NCBI GenBank assembly: GCA_051004735.1
Contig: JBPCKA010000021.1
Coordinates: 1-64,000, forward strand
DNA from: Euzebya sp051004735
GTDB taxonomy: Bacteria; Actinomycetota; Nitriliruptoria; Euzebyales; Euzebyaceae
Length of the DNA stretch: 64,000 nt
Direction: 5' to 3'
Below, piece by piece: positions 16,224 through 24,530 of this stretch. The position numbers and the translations under genes are program-made. Position 1 is the stretch's first letter; every line of letters starts with the position of its first letter. Under the pieces are notes generated by a model. It had not been told where the DNA came from. It saw nothing but the letters and a program-made list of their open reading frames with translations, and made no database searches.

Positions 16224-16921
16224 GTGCGACGCAGGATCACGCGCCTGGCGTCCCAACTGCCGCCGTGCTTGACTATGACGCGGGCAATCTGCGGTCGGCC
16301 GAGAAGTCCCTGCAACGGGCCGGCTTCGACGCCTTTGTGACCTCCGGTGCCTCCCGCGCCGACGGTGCCGACCTGGTGGTCGTGCCGGGCGTGGGTCATT
16401 TCGGCCAATGTGTTCGTCAGTTCGACGCGGCGGGCTTCGCCCCATTGATCCGCCACCGGGTGGCAGCCCGTCTGCCGGTCCTGGGCATCTGTGTCGGTCT
16501 GCAGATCATGTATGAGGGGTCTGATGAGGACCCCGACGTGCCGGGCTTTGGGGTACTGCCCGGCTGGGTGCATCGCTTTGGTGATCGCACCGATGGTGAC
16601 CGCACCGCTGATGAGCGCACGCTGAGAGTGCCGCACATGGGCTGGAATGTGATCCGTCCGGTTGGGCCGGGCGCGGACCCGTTGCTGGTGGGCGTGGCAG
16701 GTCAGCGTGGCTATTTCGTGCACTCCTACTACGCCGCCCCCAGCGACCCCAGTCATGTCATCGCCGACACCTGGCACGGCATCACCTTCCCTGCGATCGC
16801 CCGGGATGGCGCGGTGGTGGGTACCCAGTTCCACCCAGAGAAGTCTGGCGACGTCGGCCGCCGACTGTTGCAGAACCTGTGCGCCGAGGTGGCCGCAGTC
16901 ACTGCGGTGAACGCGTCGTGA
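16220..16921 (+). CDS. hisH: Imidazole glycerol phosphate synthase, glutaminase subunit
   Basis: The 233-residue class I glutamine amidotransferase supplies ammonia to HisF. LDYDAGNLRSAEKSL starts the domain and LVVVPGVGHFGQC follows. The nucleophile is the Cys in PVLGICVGLQIMYEG, and QFHPEKSG carries the catalytic His and Glu. The usual HisH sequence around the nucleophile is GICLG, so the Val is a mild variant. It starts at GTG in the overlap with hisB and ends in an overlap with hisA. It has a somewhat longer DGDRTADERTL insert before the conserved PHMGWN. Confidence 0.95.
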   Translation: MSATQDHAPGVPTAAVLDYDAGNLRSAEKSLQRAGFDAFVTSGASRADGADLVVVPGVGHFGQCVRQFDAAGFAPLIRHRVAARLPVLGICVGLQIMYEGSDEDPDVPGFGVLPGWVHRFGDRTDGDRTADERTLRVPHMGWNVIRPVGPGADPLLVGVAGQRGYFVHSYYAAPSDPSHVIADTWHGITFPAIARDGAVVGTQFHPEKSGDVGRRLLQNLCAEVAAVTAVNAS

Positions 16922-17649
16922 GCATGCCCCTGACCCTGTTTCCGGCCATTGACATCTCCGCTGGCCGGGCAGTGCGCCTGGCCCAGGGCAAGGCCGACGC
17001 GGAAACGGTGTATGACATCGATCCGGTCGCCGTTGCGCGACGCTTCGCGGCCGCCGGCACCGACTGGTTGCATGTCGTGGACCTAGACGCGGCCTTCACG
17101 GGTGAACCCAAGAACCGTCACCTGATTGCCGACATCGTGCAGGCTACAGGGGTCAAGGTCCAGGCCAGTGGCGGAATCCGCACGCTGGAGGACCTTGCGG
17201 CGGCGTTCTCCTACGGGGCCGCCAGGGTGGTCGTGGGCACCATGGCATTGGAGGACCCCTCCTTCGTCCCTTCGGCCCTGGACGCCCACGGTGATGCCGT
17301 GGCCATTGGCCTTGATGCCGAGGGCCGGACCCTCAAGGCTCGCGGCTGGACCAGCGAGTCAGGGGATCTGTTTGAGGCACTGGAGTCGCTGACCCTGATG
17401 GGTGTCTCGCGCTTCGTCTTCACCGACATTTCCCGAGACGGGATGCTGACTGGCCCCAATGTCACGCGCCTGCGGGAGGTCGCCGACGCCACGACGGCAC
17501 AGATCACGGCCAGCGGCGGGGTCTCATCGCTTGAGGATCTGGCTGTGCTGCGCACTGCCCACGAGAGGGTCGACGCCGCCATCATCGGCAAGGCTCTGTA
17601 TGCCGGCAGGTTCACCCTGGAGCAGGCGCTGGCGGCATGCGGTGACTGA
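16918..17649 (+). CDS. hisA: Phosphoribosyl isomerase (ProFAR isomerase, HisA/PriA type)
   Basis: The 243-residue (beta/alpha)8 enzyme isomerises ProFAR to PRFAR. LFPAIDISAGRAVRLAQGK carries the N-terminal catalytic Asp, WLHVVDLDAAF the next strand, VQASGGIRTLEDL a phosphate-binding loop and VFTDISRDGMLTGPN the second catalytic Asp. TASGGVSSLEDL closes the barrel. No separate trpF is seen in the trp cluster. In many actinobacteria this protein (PriA) also does the TrpF reaction, and the arginine-rich loop expected for that is plausible but not provable here. GTG 16918 starts in the GTGA overlap with hisH; an upstream in-frame extension has no family similarity. Confidence 0.93.
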   Translation: MSMPLTLFPAIDISAGRAVRLAQGKADAETVYDIDPVAVARRFAAAGTDWLHVVDLDAAFTGEPKNRHLIADIVQATGVKVQASGGIRTLEDLAAAFSYGAARVVVGTMALEDPSFVPSALDAHGDAVAIGLDAEGRTLKARGWTSESGDLFEALESLTLMGVSRFVFTDISRDGMLTGPNVTRLREVADATTAQITASGGVSSLEDLAVLRTAHERVDAAIIGKALYAGRFTLEQALAACGD

Positions 17650-18424
17650 CGGCCTGGCCGTGCGGGTCATCCCCTGCCTGGACGTTGACGCCGGCCGGGT
17701 GGTCAAGGGCGTGCAGTTCGTTGACATCCGCGATGCCGGTGACCCGGTGGAGTTGGCCAGGGTCTATGACACCGAGGGTGCCGACGAACTGGTCTTCCTC
17801 GACATCACCGCATCCTCCGATGACCGCCGGACCCTGCTGGACGTGGTGCGTGTCACGGCTGAACAGGTCTTCATCCCTCTCACAGTCGGCGGTGGGGTCC
17901 GGTCGGTCGCCGACGCCCGCGGCCTGCTGAGGGCCGGTGCCGACAAGACGGCGGTCAACTCCGCAGCGGTAGCCCGGCCCGAGGTCCTCAGTGAGATCGC
18001 CGATGCCTTCGGCAGCCAGTGCGTCGTCAGTGCCATCGACGCCCGACGCCGCGTGCCAAATGATCCCTCAGCCGGTTGGGAGGTCGTCACGCACGGTGGC
18101 AGGAGGCCGACAGGCCTGGACGCCGTGGCCTGGGCAGGGGAGTGCGCCGCGCGGGGCGCCGGCGAGATCCTGCTGACCTCCATGGACAGAGATGGCTCGA
18201 AACTCGGTTTTGACACCGACCTGCTGCGGGCGGTGAACGAGGTCGTCACGATCCCGGTGATCGCCAGTGGAGGAGCGGGCACCATCGAGCACATGACCGC
18301 AGGTGTGATCGACGGTCACGCGTCTGCAGTGTTGGCGGCCTCGATCTTTCACTTCGGCGAACTGTCAATCGGTCAGGTCAAACGGGGGATGGCCGCTGCC
18401 GGGCTGCCGGTTCGCTTGATCTGA
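17642..18424 (+). CDS. hisF: Imidazole glycerol phosphate synthase, cyclase subunit
   Basis: The 260-residue barrel takes ammonia from HisH and forms imidazole glycerol phosphate and AICAR. VRVIPCLDVDAGRVVKGVQF holds the first catalytic Asp, ELVFLDITAS the next strand, and PLTVGGGVRSVADA and AGADKTAVNSAAV the phosphate loop. EILLTSMDRDGSKLGFD carries the second catalytic Asp and PVIASGGAGTIEHM ends the fold. The start is GTG 17642, overlapping the hisA end by eight bases; longer open sequence upstream is out-of-frame hisA. It is the last gene of the coupled his block; hisI lies 650 bases on. Confidence 0.95.
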   Translation: MTDGLAVRVIPCLDVDAGRVVKGVQFVDIRDAGDPVELARVYDTEGADELVFLDITASSDDRRTLLDVVRVTAEQVFIPLTVGGGVRSVADARGLLRAGADKTAVNSAAVARPEVLSEIADAFGSQCVVSAIDARRRVPNDPSAGWEVVTHGGRRPTGLDAVAWAGECAARGAGEILLTSMDRDGSKLGFDTDLLRAVNEVVTIPVIASGGAGTIEHMTAGVIDGHASAVLAASIFHFGELSIGQVKRGMAAAGLPVRLI

Positions 18425-18433
18425 CCGCGGGGG

Positions 18434-18928
18434 TCAGCTGCCCGAGTCAGACAGGGCGTGCGCTGCTTGATTCAATCGCGGCTCCTGCAACTCCCGCAAT
18501 TGCCGCTCGGCCCGATCGACCAGGTCGGCCAGATCGATACCGTCCAATTCGGAGGCAACGTCGGTGCGGTCGCGCAGCGCCTGCCACAGACACAGCTTGC
18601 CCTGGATCCCCATGGCCAGGGTCTCCAGCTGCATCAGGTTGCTGAGGTGGGCCGAGCCGGTCAGTGACGTGCTGAACCGTAGCGACCCCATCTTCTGCAG
18701 TACCCAGCCACCGACTTCCTTGAGCGGGTCGGTTGCGACCCCGAGCCGGCTCATGATGTCTTGCAGGGTGCTTTGGTCCTGCTTGATCTGCAGGTGCAGA
18801 TCGGACAGGAATGCCCCCAGATCTGTTCCTTCGTTTTCAGCTGCGCATGCTGAGGCAAGTTCCCGTCCCGCCATCGACCCGGCGAGGTGGTCATTGAGAT
18901 AGGCGGCTAGCAGTTGGTCGTCAGCCAC
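18434..18928 (-). CDS. Ferritin-like helical protein, conserved hypothetical
   Basis: The 164-residue protein is almost all helix. It starts VADDQLLAAYLNDHLAGSMAGRELASACA, continues with DLHLQIKQDQSTLQDIMSRLGV and has a third block LMQLETLAMGIQGKLCLWQALRD before a C-terminal helix rich in Glu and Arg. The pattern (N-terminal LAGxxxGxELA, then E/K helices) matches an uncharacterised actinobacterial four-helix family. Function is unknown, and I do not see a complete di-iron ligand set. The start is GTG 18928, with an AAGGG-like element before it. It faces hisF, nine bases from its end, and diverges from hisI across 144 bases. Confidence 0.7.
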   Translation of the reverse strand: MADDQLLAAYLNDHLAGSMAGRELASACAAENEGTDLGAFLSDLHLQIKQDQSTLQDIMSRLGVATDPLKEVGGWVLQKMGSLRFSTSLTGSAHLSNLMQLETLAMGIQGKLCLWQALRDRTDVASELDGIDLADLVDRAERQLRELQEPRLNQAAHALSDSGS

Positions 18929-19055
18929 GGCAGACCCTTCGTCGGGGGATCCTCGGCGGATCCGCGTGCAGTCCCAGGCTGACGTATGTCCTTCCCGGCC
19001 GCGGGACCGCTGACACCTCCACGCCGGGTGACTGCCACGAGTTGGCACCAGCGCC

Positions 19056-19061
19056 TACATT
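19056..19061 (+). promoter_or_regulatory. Candidate -10 of the hisI-trp operon
   Basis: TACATT, eleven bases before ATG 19073. It would give a very short leader for the hisI-trpE-trpM-ppx-trpCBA message. Confidence 0.35.
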
Positions 19062-19072
19062 TGGCACGACTC

Positions 19073-19423
19073 ATGGACACGACAGACCTGGCCCGACAAC
19101 TCACCCTGAATGACCAGGGGTTGGTGCCGGCGATCGTCCAGCAGCATGACACCGGTGAGGTGTTGATGCTGGCATGGATGAACCTGGACACCCTGGCCGA
19201 GACCATCGACAGCGGTCAGACGGTGTTCTGGTCGCGCTCGCGTGGCCTACGGTGGCACAAGGGCGCGACCAGTGGGAACGTCCAACAGGTGATCTCCATC
19301 GACGTGGACTGTGACGGGGACACGCTGCTGATCCAGGTCGACCAGGGTGACGGTGTCGCCTGTCACACCGGTGCGCGAAGCTGCTTTGCCTCCATGGACC
19401 AGACATCCACCACGACCCCATGA
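19073..19423 (+). CDS. hisI: Phosphoribosyl-AMP cyclohydrolase
   Basis: The 116-residue enzyme opens the purine ring of phosphoribosyl-AMP in histidine synthesis. VPAIVQQHDTGEVLMLAWMN, then TVFWSRSRGLRWHKGATSGN, contains the conserved SR-LW-KG-TSGN signature. VDCDGDTLLIQVDQ and ACHTGARSCF bring the zinc cysteines and the catalytic His. It is the single-domain type; the HisE pyrophosphohydrolase is not in the window. The start is ATG 19073, where similarity begins. It is separated from the hisD-F block by the opposing helical gene and overlaps trpE by four bases, so it heads the trp operon. Confidence 0.95.
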   Translation: MDTTDLARQLTLNDQGLVPAIVQQHDTGEVLMLAWMNLDTLAETIDSGQTVFWSRSRGLRWHKGATSGNVQQVISIDVDCDGDTLLIQVDQGDGVACHTGARSCFASMDQTSTTTP

Positions 19424-20916
19424 CCCACCACAGTCCCGACGCTGCGACCTTCGTGGCTCTGGCAAGTCGGCACGTCGTGGTTCCCGTCATCAGGGAAGTG
19501 CTCGCGGACGTGTCGACGCCAGTCAGCGTCTATGGCCGTCTGCGGGGTCCCGGCTCGTTCCTGCTTGAGTCCGTCGAACATGGGGAGCGTTGGGGTCGCT
19601 ACTCCTTCATCGGCTTGTCGCCCCTCATCCAGATCCGTGCAGCCCGGGGCGAGATTGACGTCGTCGGCCCAGTCGACGACGGTGTGCTCGCCGCGGCGGC
19701 CACGGGAGATCCGCTGCGGACTGCGCAGGCGTTGATCGACTGGTTGACAGTGCCGGATCTGCCGGGACTGCCACCGTTGTTCGCCGGCTTGGTCGGCTAT
19801 CTGGGCTGGGACGTAGTCAGGTTCATCGAGTCGCTGCCCTGCCACGCCGTCGACGATCTGGGCCTTGATGACGTCCGGCTGATGCTTCCCGGTCAGGTTG
19901 TGGCCTTCGACCACCTACGGCAACGCCTGATCGTGGTCACCAACACCTTGCCAGACGGCAACCCGGAGTCGGCCTACCAGGCTGCCGTGGAGGCCACCGA
20001 GGCGTTGGTCGCCTCACTTGCCGAGCCTGTGACAGCCCCCGTGATTGCGCCGCCTCAGGCAACCCGGGTCGAGCGGGCCCCGAGCAACATGTCCGCCCAG
20101 CAGTATGTCGACGCGGTGTCTGCGGCCCAGGAGTACATCCGTGCCGGCGACGTCTTCCAGGTGGTCCCCTCACAACGGTTCGCTCTTGATACCACGGTCG
20201 ACCCGTTGGCGGTGCACCGGGTTCTGCGTGTGATCAATCCCTCGCCCTACATGTACCTGTTTGACTATGGCGACCTGCAGATCGTCGGGTCTTCTCCTGA
20301 GGCGTTGGTTACCGTCAAGGAGGGAGTGGCTCAGATCTGGCCCATCGCGGGGTCACAACCCAGGGGTGCCACCGACGAGGAGGACCTGGCCCTGGAGCAG
20401 CGTCTGTTGGCCGACGACAAGGAACGGGCCGAGCATGTGATGCTGGTCGACCTGGCCCGCAACGACCTGGGACGGATTTCCGAGGTCGGGTCGGTGGTGG
20501 TGGATGACTTCATGTCGGTGGTGCGCTACAGCCACATCATGCATCTGATCAGTCGTGTCAGCGGCCGGGTCCGGGACGGCATGAGCCCGATCGACGTCAT
20601 TCGCGCCACCTTCCCTGCCGGGACGCTGAGCGGTGCGCCGAAAGTCAGGGCGATGGAGATCATCGAGGAGTTGGAGCCGACTCGACGGGGGATCTACGGC
20701 GGGGGGATCGGCTACATCGACCTGGCGGGGAACGTAGACCTGTGCATTGCCATCAGGACGTTGGTGTTTTGTCAGGGCCGTGCGTTCGTGCAGGCGGGTG
20801 CCGGCGTGGTCGCCGACAGTGTCCCGGCGATCGAGTACGAGGAATCGCGCAACAAGGCGATGGCATTGCTGTCGGCGGTCAGGGCTGCCGAGGCCTGGTC
20901 GGAACCCACCTCGTGA
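19420..20916 (+). CDS. trpE: Anthranilate synthase component I
   Basis: The 498-residue chorismate-binding enzyme makes anthranilate with a glutaminase partner (TrpG), which is not in the window. The N-terminal part has PVSVYGRLRGPGSFLLESVE with the feedback-site LLES. The C-terminal part has FQVVPSQRF, NPSPYMYLFDYGDLQIVGSSPEALV and GSQPRGATDEED. HVMLVDLARNDLGRI and GTLSGAPKVRAMEIIEELEP follow, then IYGGGIGYIDLAGN. LLES at the N-terminus suggests inhibition by tryptophan. ATGA overlap with hisI and GTGA overlap with the membrane gene downstream. No trp leader peptide is visible before it. Confidence 0.95.
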   Translation: MTHHSPDAATFVALASRHVVVPVIREVLADVSTPVSVYGRLRGPGSFLLESVEHGERWGRYSFIGLSPLIQIRAARGEIDVVGPVDDGVLAAAATGDPLRTAQALIDWLTVPDLPGLPPLFAGLVGYLGWDVVRFIESLPCHAVDDLGLDDVRLMLPGQVVAFDHLRQRLIVVTNTLPDGNPESAYQAAVEATEALVASLAEPVTAPVIAPPQATRVERAPSNMSAQQYVDAVSAAQEYIRAGDVFQVVPSQRFALDTTVDPLAVHRVLRVINPSPYMYLFDYGDLQIVGSSPEALVTVKEGVAQIWPIAGSQPRGATDEEDLALEQRLLADDKERAEHVMLVDLARNDLGRISEVGSVVVDDFMSVVRYSHIMHLISRVSGRVRDGMSPIDVIRATFPAGTLSGAPKVRAMEIIEELEPTRRGIYGGGIGYIDLAGNVDLCIAIRTLVFCQGRAFVQAGAGVVADSVPAIEYEESRNKAMALLSAVRAAEAWSEPTS

Positions 20917-21461
20917 ACAGGAGGAGTCTTGGGCTGCTGACACTGCTCGCGTCGGTGGTGCTGCTTGGCGTGACGGCTGCGGACTGGGCCACCGTCACCA
21001 CGGTCGGTGAGTTCAGCGAGGAGGTCGTCATCCAGCAGACGCAGACCGTCAGCGGCGCGGAGGTCGCAGGCCCCCTGTTTCTGGTCGGCCTGCTGGGCAT
21101 GGTGCTGGCCGGGCTGATGATCCGCTGGATACTGGTCGGGGTGGCACTGGCCCCCTGGGGGATCCTCGGCATCGTGGTCACCATGCGCGGTATGGGCGGG
21201 GACGGCGCCCCCACGTCGGCGCCCTATCTGGCACTTGTGGCATGCGGCGCCTATGTGCTGCTGGGCGGACTGTCACTGCGTCTGGCCAGCAACGGCCCGA
21301 CGCGCACGGCTGACCGCGTGGCAAATGGCGGTTCGGAGCCTTCGCGCTATACCGTCGAGGCGGTACGCCGCGACGACGGCGACGGCGATGACGAATGGGA
21401 TCTGGCGGTTGCAGAGCCCGACGCCGGAGCAGACCCCACCACAGCAGAGGATGACCGGTGA
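20913..21461 (+). CDS. Trp biosynthesis-associated membrane protein (TIGR02234)
   Basis: The 182-residue protein begins NRRSLGLLTLLASVVLLGVTAADWATV, a first membrane span and the conserved AxxxW. Further spans are near GPLFLVGLLGMVLAGLMI, WILVGVALAPWGILGIVV and PYLALVACGAYVLLGGLSL. The tail of about 50 residues is acidic and disordered. This is the pattern of the actinobacterial Trp_oprn_chp family, which sits in trp operons and has no proven function. GTG 20913 starts within the stop of trpE and its own end overlaps ppx, so it is embedded in the coupled operon. Confidence 0.85.
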   Translation: MNRRSLGLLTLLASVVLLGVTAADWATVTTVGEFSEEVVIQQTQTVSGAEVAGPLFLVGLLGMVLAGLMIRWILVGVALAPWGILGIVVTMRGMGGDGAPTSAPYLALVACGAYVLLGGLSLRLASNGPTRTADRVANGGSEPSRYTVEAVRRDDGDGDDEWDLAVAEPDAGADPTTAEDDR

Positions 21462-22435
21462 CCCGTCTGGCAGCGTTGGACCTGGGGTCCAACTCCTTCC
21501 ACCTCCTGGTGGCCGACACCCGCCCGCGGGGTCGCATCAAGCGCGTGACGACACGAAAGCTGACCATCCGGTTGGGCGAACCCGTCGCGCGCACCGGAAA
21601 GTTGGGCAAGGAGGCCTATCAACGCGCCGTCGACGCCTTCGCCGACCTGATGGCCACCGCGGATGACGAAGGAGTCGACCAGGTTGTGGCCGTAGCGACT
21701 GAGGCCCTTCGCGTAGCCGAGGACGGTGAGGAGTTCCGCGCGCAGATGACCGCGGACCACGGGGTGCTGGTCCAACTCCTCACCGGTCTTGACGAGGCCG
21801 CACTCAGTCTGAAGGGGACGGCCTCGGCGCTGAACCTGCCACCGGAGGAGGAGGTGCTCGGGCTGGACCTCGGAGGAGGTTCGTTCGAGATCGCGCTGGG
21901 GGGAACCGGCGGGCTGGTGACGGGGGTGTCGTTGCCGCTGGGGGGTGCCAAGTTGATCGACCGGATCTCCGATCCGCCCCGACTGGCCGAACAGGCGGCC
22001 CTGCACCGACACGCGATGGAACTGTTGCAACCCGCCGCCGAGCAGATCCTTCAGCGGCGCAGCAACCCGGGGGAGCCGTTGACTGCCATCGGCACCGCTG
22101 GCACGATCCGGGACCTGGCCCGTCTGGGGCTGGCGTTGGCCGCCGGTGGGTCTGCCCCGACGAAAATACGTGGGATGATGGTCAGCCGGGAGCAGTTCGA
22201 GTTGGCCTACTCGCGTTTGTGCTCAGTTGACGTGCACGACCGTATGGACCTTCCCGGCGTGTCGTCCAAACGGGCGGACTTGCTCCCGGGCGCGGGAGTG
22301 GCCGTGTTGGCCACGATGGAGGCTTTCGATCTGCCCGCCATCACCTTGTGCGACTGGGGACTACGTGAAGGGGTGTTGCTGGACGTGGCTGCGGGCTGTC
22401 ACATCGTTGAGGCCGACAAGGTCATGAGCCGATGA
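21458..22435 (+). CDS. Ppx/GppA family phosphatase (exopolyphosphatase-like)
   Basis: The 325-residue protein has the ASKHA ATPase fold of exopolyphosphatases. AALDLGSNSFHLLVADT is phosphate loop 1, VAVATEALRVAEDGEEF follows, LGLDLGGGSFEIALG is phosphate loop 2, and GTAGTIRDLARLGL lies near the C-terminus. The missing HD domain places it in the short actinobacterial Ppx type. It would hydrolyse terminal phosphates of polyphosphate or pppGpp. Oddly, it sits between the trp membrane gene and trpC, with 4-base overlaps at both ends, so its expression must follow the trp operon. No link to tryptophan synthesis is established. Confidence 0.88.
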   Translation: MTRLAALDLGSNSFHLLVADTRPRGRIKRVTTRKLTIRLGEPVARTGKLGKEAYQRAVDAFADLMATADDEGVDQVVAVATEALRVAEDGEEFRAQMTADHGVLVQLLTGLDEAALSLKGTASALNLPPEEEVLGLDLGGGSFEIALGGTGGLVTGVSLPLGGAKLIDRISDPPRLAEQAALHRHAMELLQPAAEQILQRRSNPGEPLTAIGTAGTIRDLARLGLALAAGGSAPTKIRGMMVSREQFELAYSRLCSVDVHDRMDLPGVSSKRADLLPGAGVAVLATMEAFDLPAITLCDWGLREGVLLDVAAGCHIVEADKVMSR

Positions 22436-23259
22436 GCTCCGGCTTCCTGGAGCAGGTCTGTCGCGAGGCCCGGCAGCGTGTCGTTGAGGATCGGACCCGA
22501 GAGAGTGAGCAGACATTGCTGCGGCGCGCGCAGCAGACGCCGGACCCTCCCTCATTTGCGGCTGCGCTGGCCAAGTCGGGCGTGGCGGTCATCACCGAGA
22601 TCAAGCGGGCCAGTCCTTCCCGTGGACACATGAGCGACATCGCCGATCCCGTGGCACTGGCCCATGACTATGTGGCGGGTGGTGCGGCGGCTATCAGCGT
22701 GTTGACCGAACCAGCCCACTTCCTGGGGTCACTGGCCGACCTGTCAGCGGTCGCCGCCGCCGTCAGCGTGCCGGTCCTGCGCAAGGACTTCATCGTTGAG
22801 GATTACCAGGTGTGGCAATCACGGGCTGCCGGCGCCGCCGCTGTCCTACTGATCGTGGCGGGGCTCGAGGACACCGCGCTGACCCGCCTTATCACCACCA
22901 CGACACAGGCGGGTCTGGACTGCCTGATCGAAACCCACTCCGCTGCCGAGATCGCTCGTGCGGTCCGCGCACATGAGCAGGCGGAGAGGGAATGTAGGCT
23001 GATTCTGGGCGTGAACGCGCGCGACCTGGTCACCCTGGAGGTAGATCGGGAACATATCTCCCGCGTGCGCGCGGAAGCGGACCTTCCTTCTGGCGCCATC
23101 CTGGTGGCGGAAAGCGGAATCCGTGGGCCCGCAGACGTCCGGTCCTATGCCGCGGTGGGGGCTGACGCCGTCTTGGTCGGCGAGCACGTCTCCACGGCGG
23201 CGGATTCCCGGGCTGCGGTGGCGGCGTTGGTTGCTGTGGCAGCCACAGCCTCCCCGTAG
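22432..23259 (+). CDS. trpC: Indole-3-glycerol phosphate synthase
   Basis: The 275-residue barrel enzyme closes the indole ring from CdRP. AVITEIKRASPSRG holds the catalytic Lys and substrate loop, VLTEPAHFLGSLADL and VPVLRKDFIVEDYQVW carry further catalytic residues. LILGVNARDLVTLEVD and ILVAESGIRGPADV end the barrel. It is the single-function form. The start is ATG 22432 in an overlap with ppx. The gap to trpB is 38 bases and contains CAGGAG as its ribosome binding site. Confidence 0.95.
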   Translation: MSSGFLEQVCREARQRVVEDRTRESEQTLLRRAQQTPDPPSFAAALAKSGVAVITEIKRASPSRGHMSDIADPVALAHDYVAGGAAAISVLTEPAHFLGSLADLSAVAAAVSVPVLRKDFIVEDYQVWQSRAAGAAAVLLIVAGLEDTALTRLITTTTQAGLDCLIETHSAAEIARAVRAHEQAERECRLILGVNARDLVTLEVDREHISRVRAEADLPSGAILVAESGIRGPADVRSYAAVGADAVLVGEHVSTAADSRAAVAALVAVAATASP

Positions 23260-23297
23260 CCTGGCCAGCCACGCGATCTGTCAGGAGACCCCAACCG

Positions 23298-24530
23298 ATG
23301 ACGAGCCTGCACACCCGTAACGAGCCACAGTTCGGGCGATTTGGCGGTCAGTATGTCCCCGAAGCCCTGATGGGTGCCCTGGATGAGTTGGAGACACACT
23401 TCCAGCAGGCCATGGCAGACCAGGACTTCCTGGACCGGATGGAGCACCTGCGCGCCACCTATGGGGGCAGGCCCACGTCGCTGTACCGGGCCGACAGGCT
23501 GACCGAGCATGCCGGTGGTGCCACCATCTACCTCAAACGTGAGGATCTGGCCCACACCGGCAGCCACAAGCTGTGCAATGTCTTGGGCCAGGGACTGTTG
23601 GCGCAGCGCATGGGCAAGCCGCGCCTGATCGCCGAGACAGGGGCCGGACAACACGGAGTTGCCACCGCGACCATCGCCGCGCTGCTCGGCATGGAGTGTG
23701 TGGTTTACATGGGGGAGGAGGACTGCCGCCGCCAACGCCTCAACGTGGTGCGGATGCGGTTGATGGGTGCCGACGTCATCCCGGTCACCTCCGGGACCAG
23801 AACGCTGAAGGACGCGATCAACGAGGCGATGAGGGACTGGGTGACCAACGTCGAGACGACCCACTACCTGATCGGGTCCGTCATGGGCCCCCATCCCTTT
23901 CCGACGATGGTGCGCGATTTCGTCAAGGTCATCGGCCAGGAGATCAAACAGCAGCTGGACCAGGTGGAGGGACGCCTGCCTGATGCGGTGGTCGCCTGTG
24001 TCGGCGGTGGGTCCAACGCCATGGGGGCGTTCTATGAATTCATCGAGAACAAAGATGTCCGCCTGGTCGGTGTCGAGGCTGCCGGGGCGGGGTTGAGCAG
24101 CGGACGGCATTCGGCCACGATCACCGGTGGTAGCGAGGGGATTCTGCACGGGGCACGAACCATCGTGCTGCAGGACGAGTATGGCCAGGTGATCCCGACC
24201 CATTCGGTCTCTGCCGGCCTGGACTATCCGGGGGTCGGCGCCGAGCACGCCTGGTTGGCCGACACCGGCCGTGCGCAGTACCTGGCCGCCACCGATGTAG
24301 AGGCGCTGGATGGCTTCAAGCTCATGTGCGAATTGGAGGGCATCATCCCCGCGCTTGAACCCTCGCACGCGGTGGTCCCGGCGCTGCGACTTGCCCGCGA
24401 CATCGGTCCGGGAGGGATCGTCGTGATCAACCTCTCGGGACGAGGTGACAAGGACGTCGATGAGGTCGCCAAGGTGCTTGAGATGACCGCCGTCGGTATC
24501 ACCGACGCTGCGGCTGAGGAGCAGGCGTGA
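23298..24530 (+). CDS. trpB: Tryptophan synthase beta subunit
   Basis: The 410-residue PLP enzyme joins indole and serine. The N-terminus is FGRFGGQYVPEALM. The cofactor lysine lies in LKREDLAHTGSHKLCNVLGQ, where the usual HKINN is HKLCN, a conservative oddity next to the Schiff-base Lys. AETGAGQHGVATAT holds the catalytic Glu. PDAVVACVGGGSNAMG is the phosphate loop. GLDYPGVGAEHAWL and VINLSGRGDKD follow. A CAGGAG ribosome binding site precedes ATG 23298. It overlaps trpA by four bases. Confidence 0.96.
   Translation: MTSLHTRNEPQFGRFGGQYVPEALMGALDELETHFQQAMADQDFLDRMEHLRATYGGRPTSLYRADRLTEHAGGATIYLKREDLAHTGSHKLCNVLGQGLLAQRMGKPRLIAETGAGQHGVATATIAALLGMECVVYMGEEDCRRQRLNVVRMRLMGADVIPVTSGTRTLKDAINEAMRDWVTNVETTHYLIGSVMGPHPFPTMVRDFVKVIGQEIKQQLDQVEGRLPDAVVACVGGGSNAMGAFYEFIENKDVRLVGVEAAGAGLSSGRHSATITGGSEGILHGARTIVLQDEYGQVIPTHSVSAGLDYPGVGAEHAWLADTGRAQYLAATDVEALDGFKLMCELEGIIPALEPSHAVVPALRLARDIGPGGIVVINLSGRGDKDVDEVAKVLEMTAVGITDAAAEEQA

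Noticed and set aside
19021..19420. A tryptophan-rich leader peptide controlling trpE
   Set aside because: The bases before trpE encode hisI, and no short frame with Trp codons lies in front of hisI.
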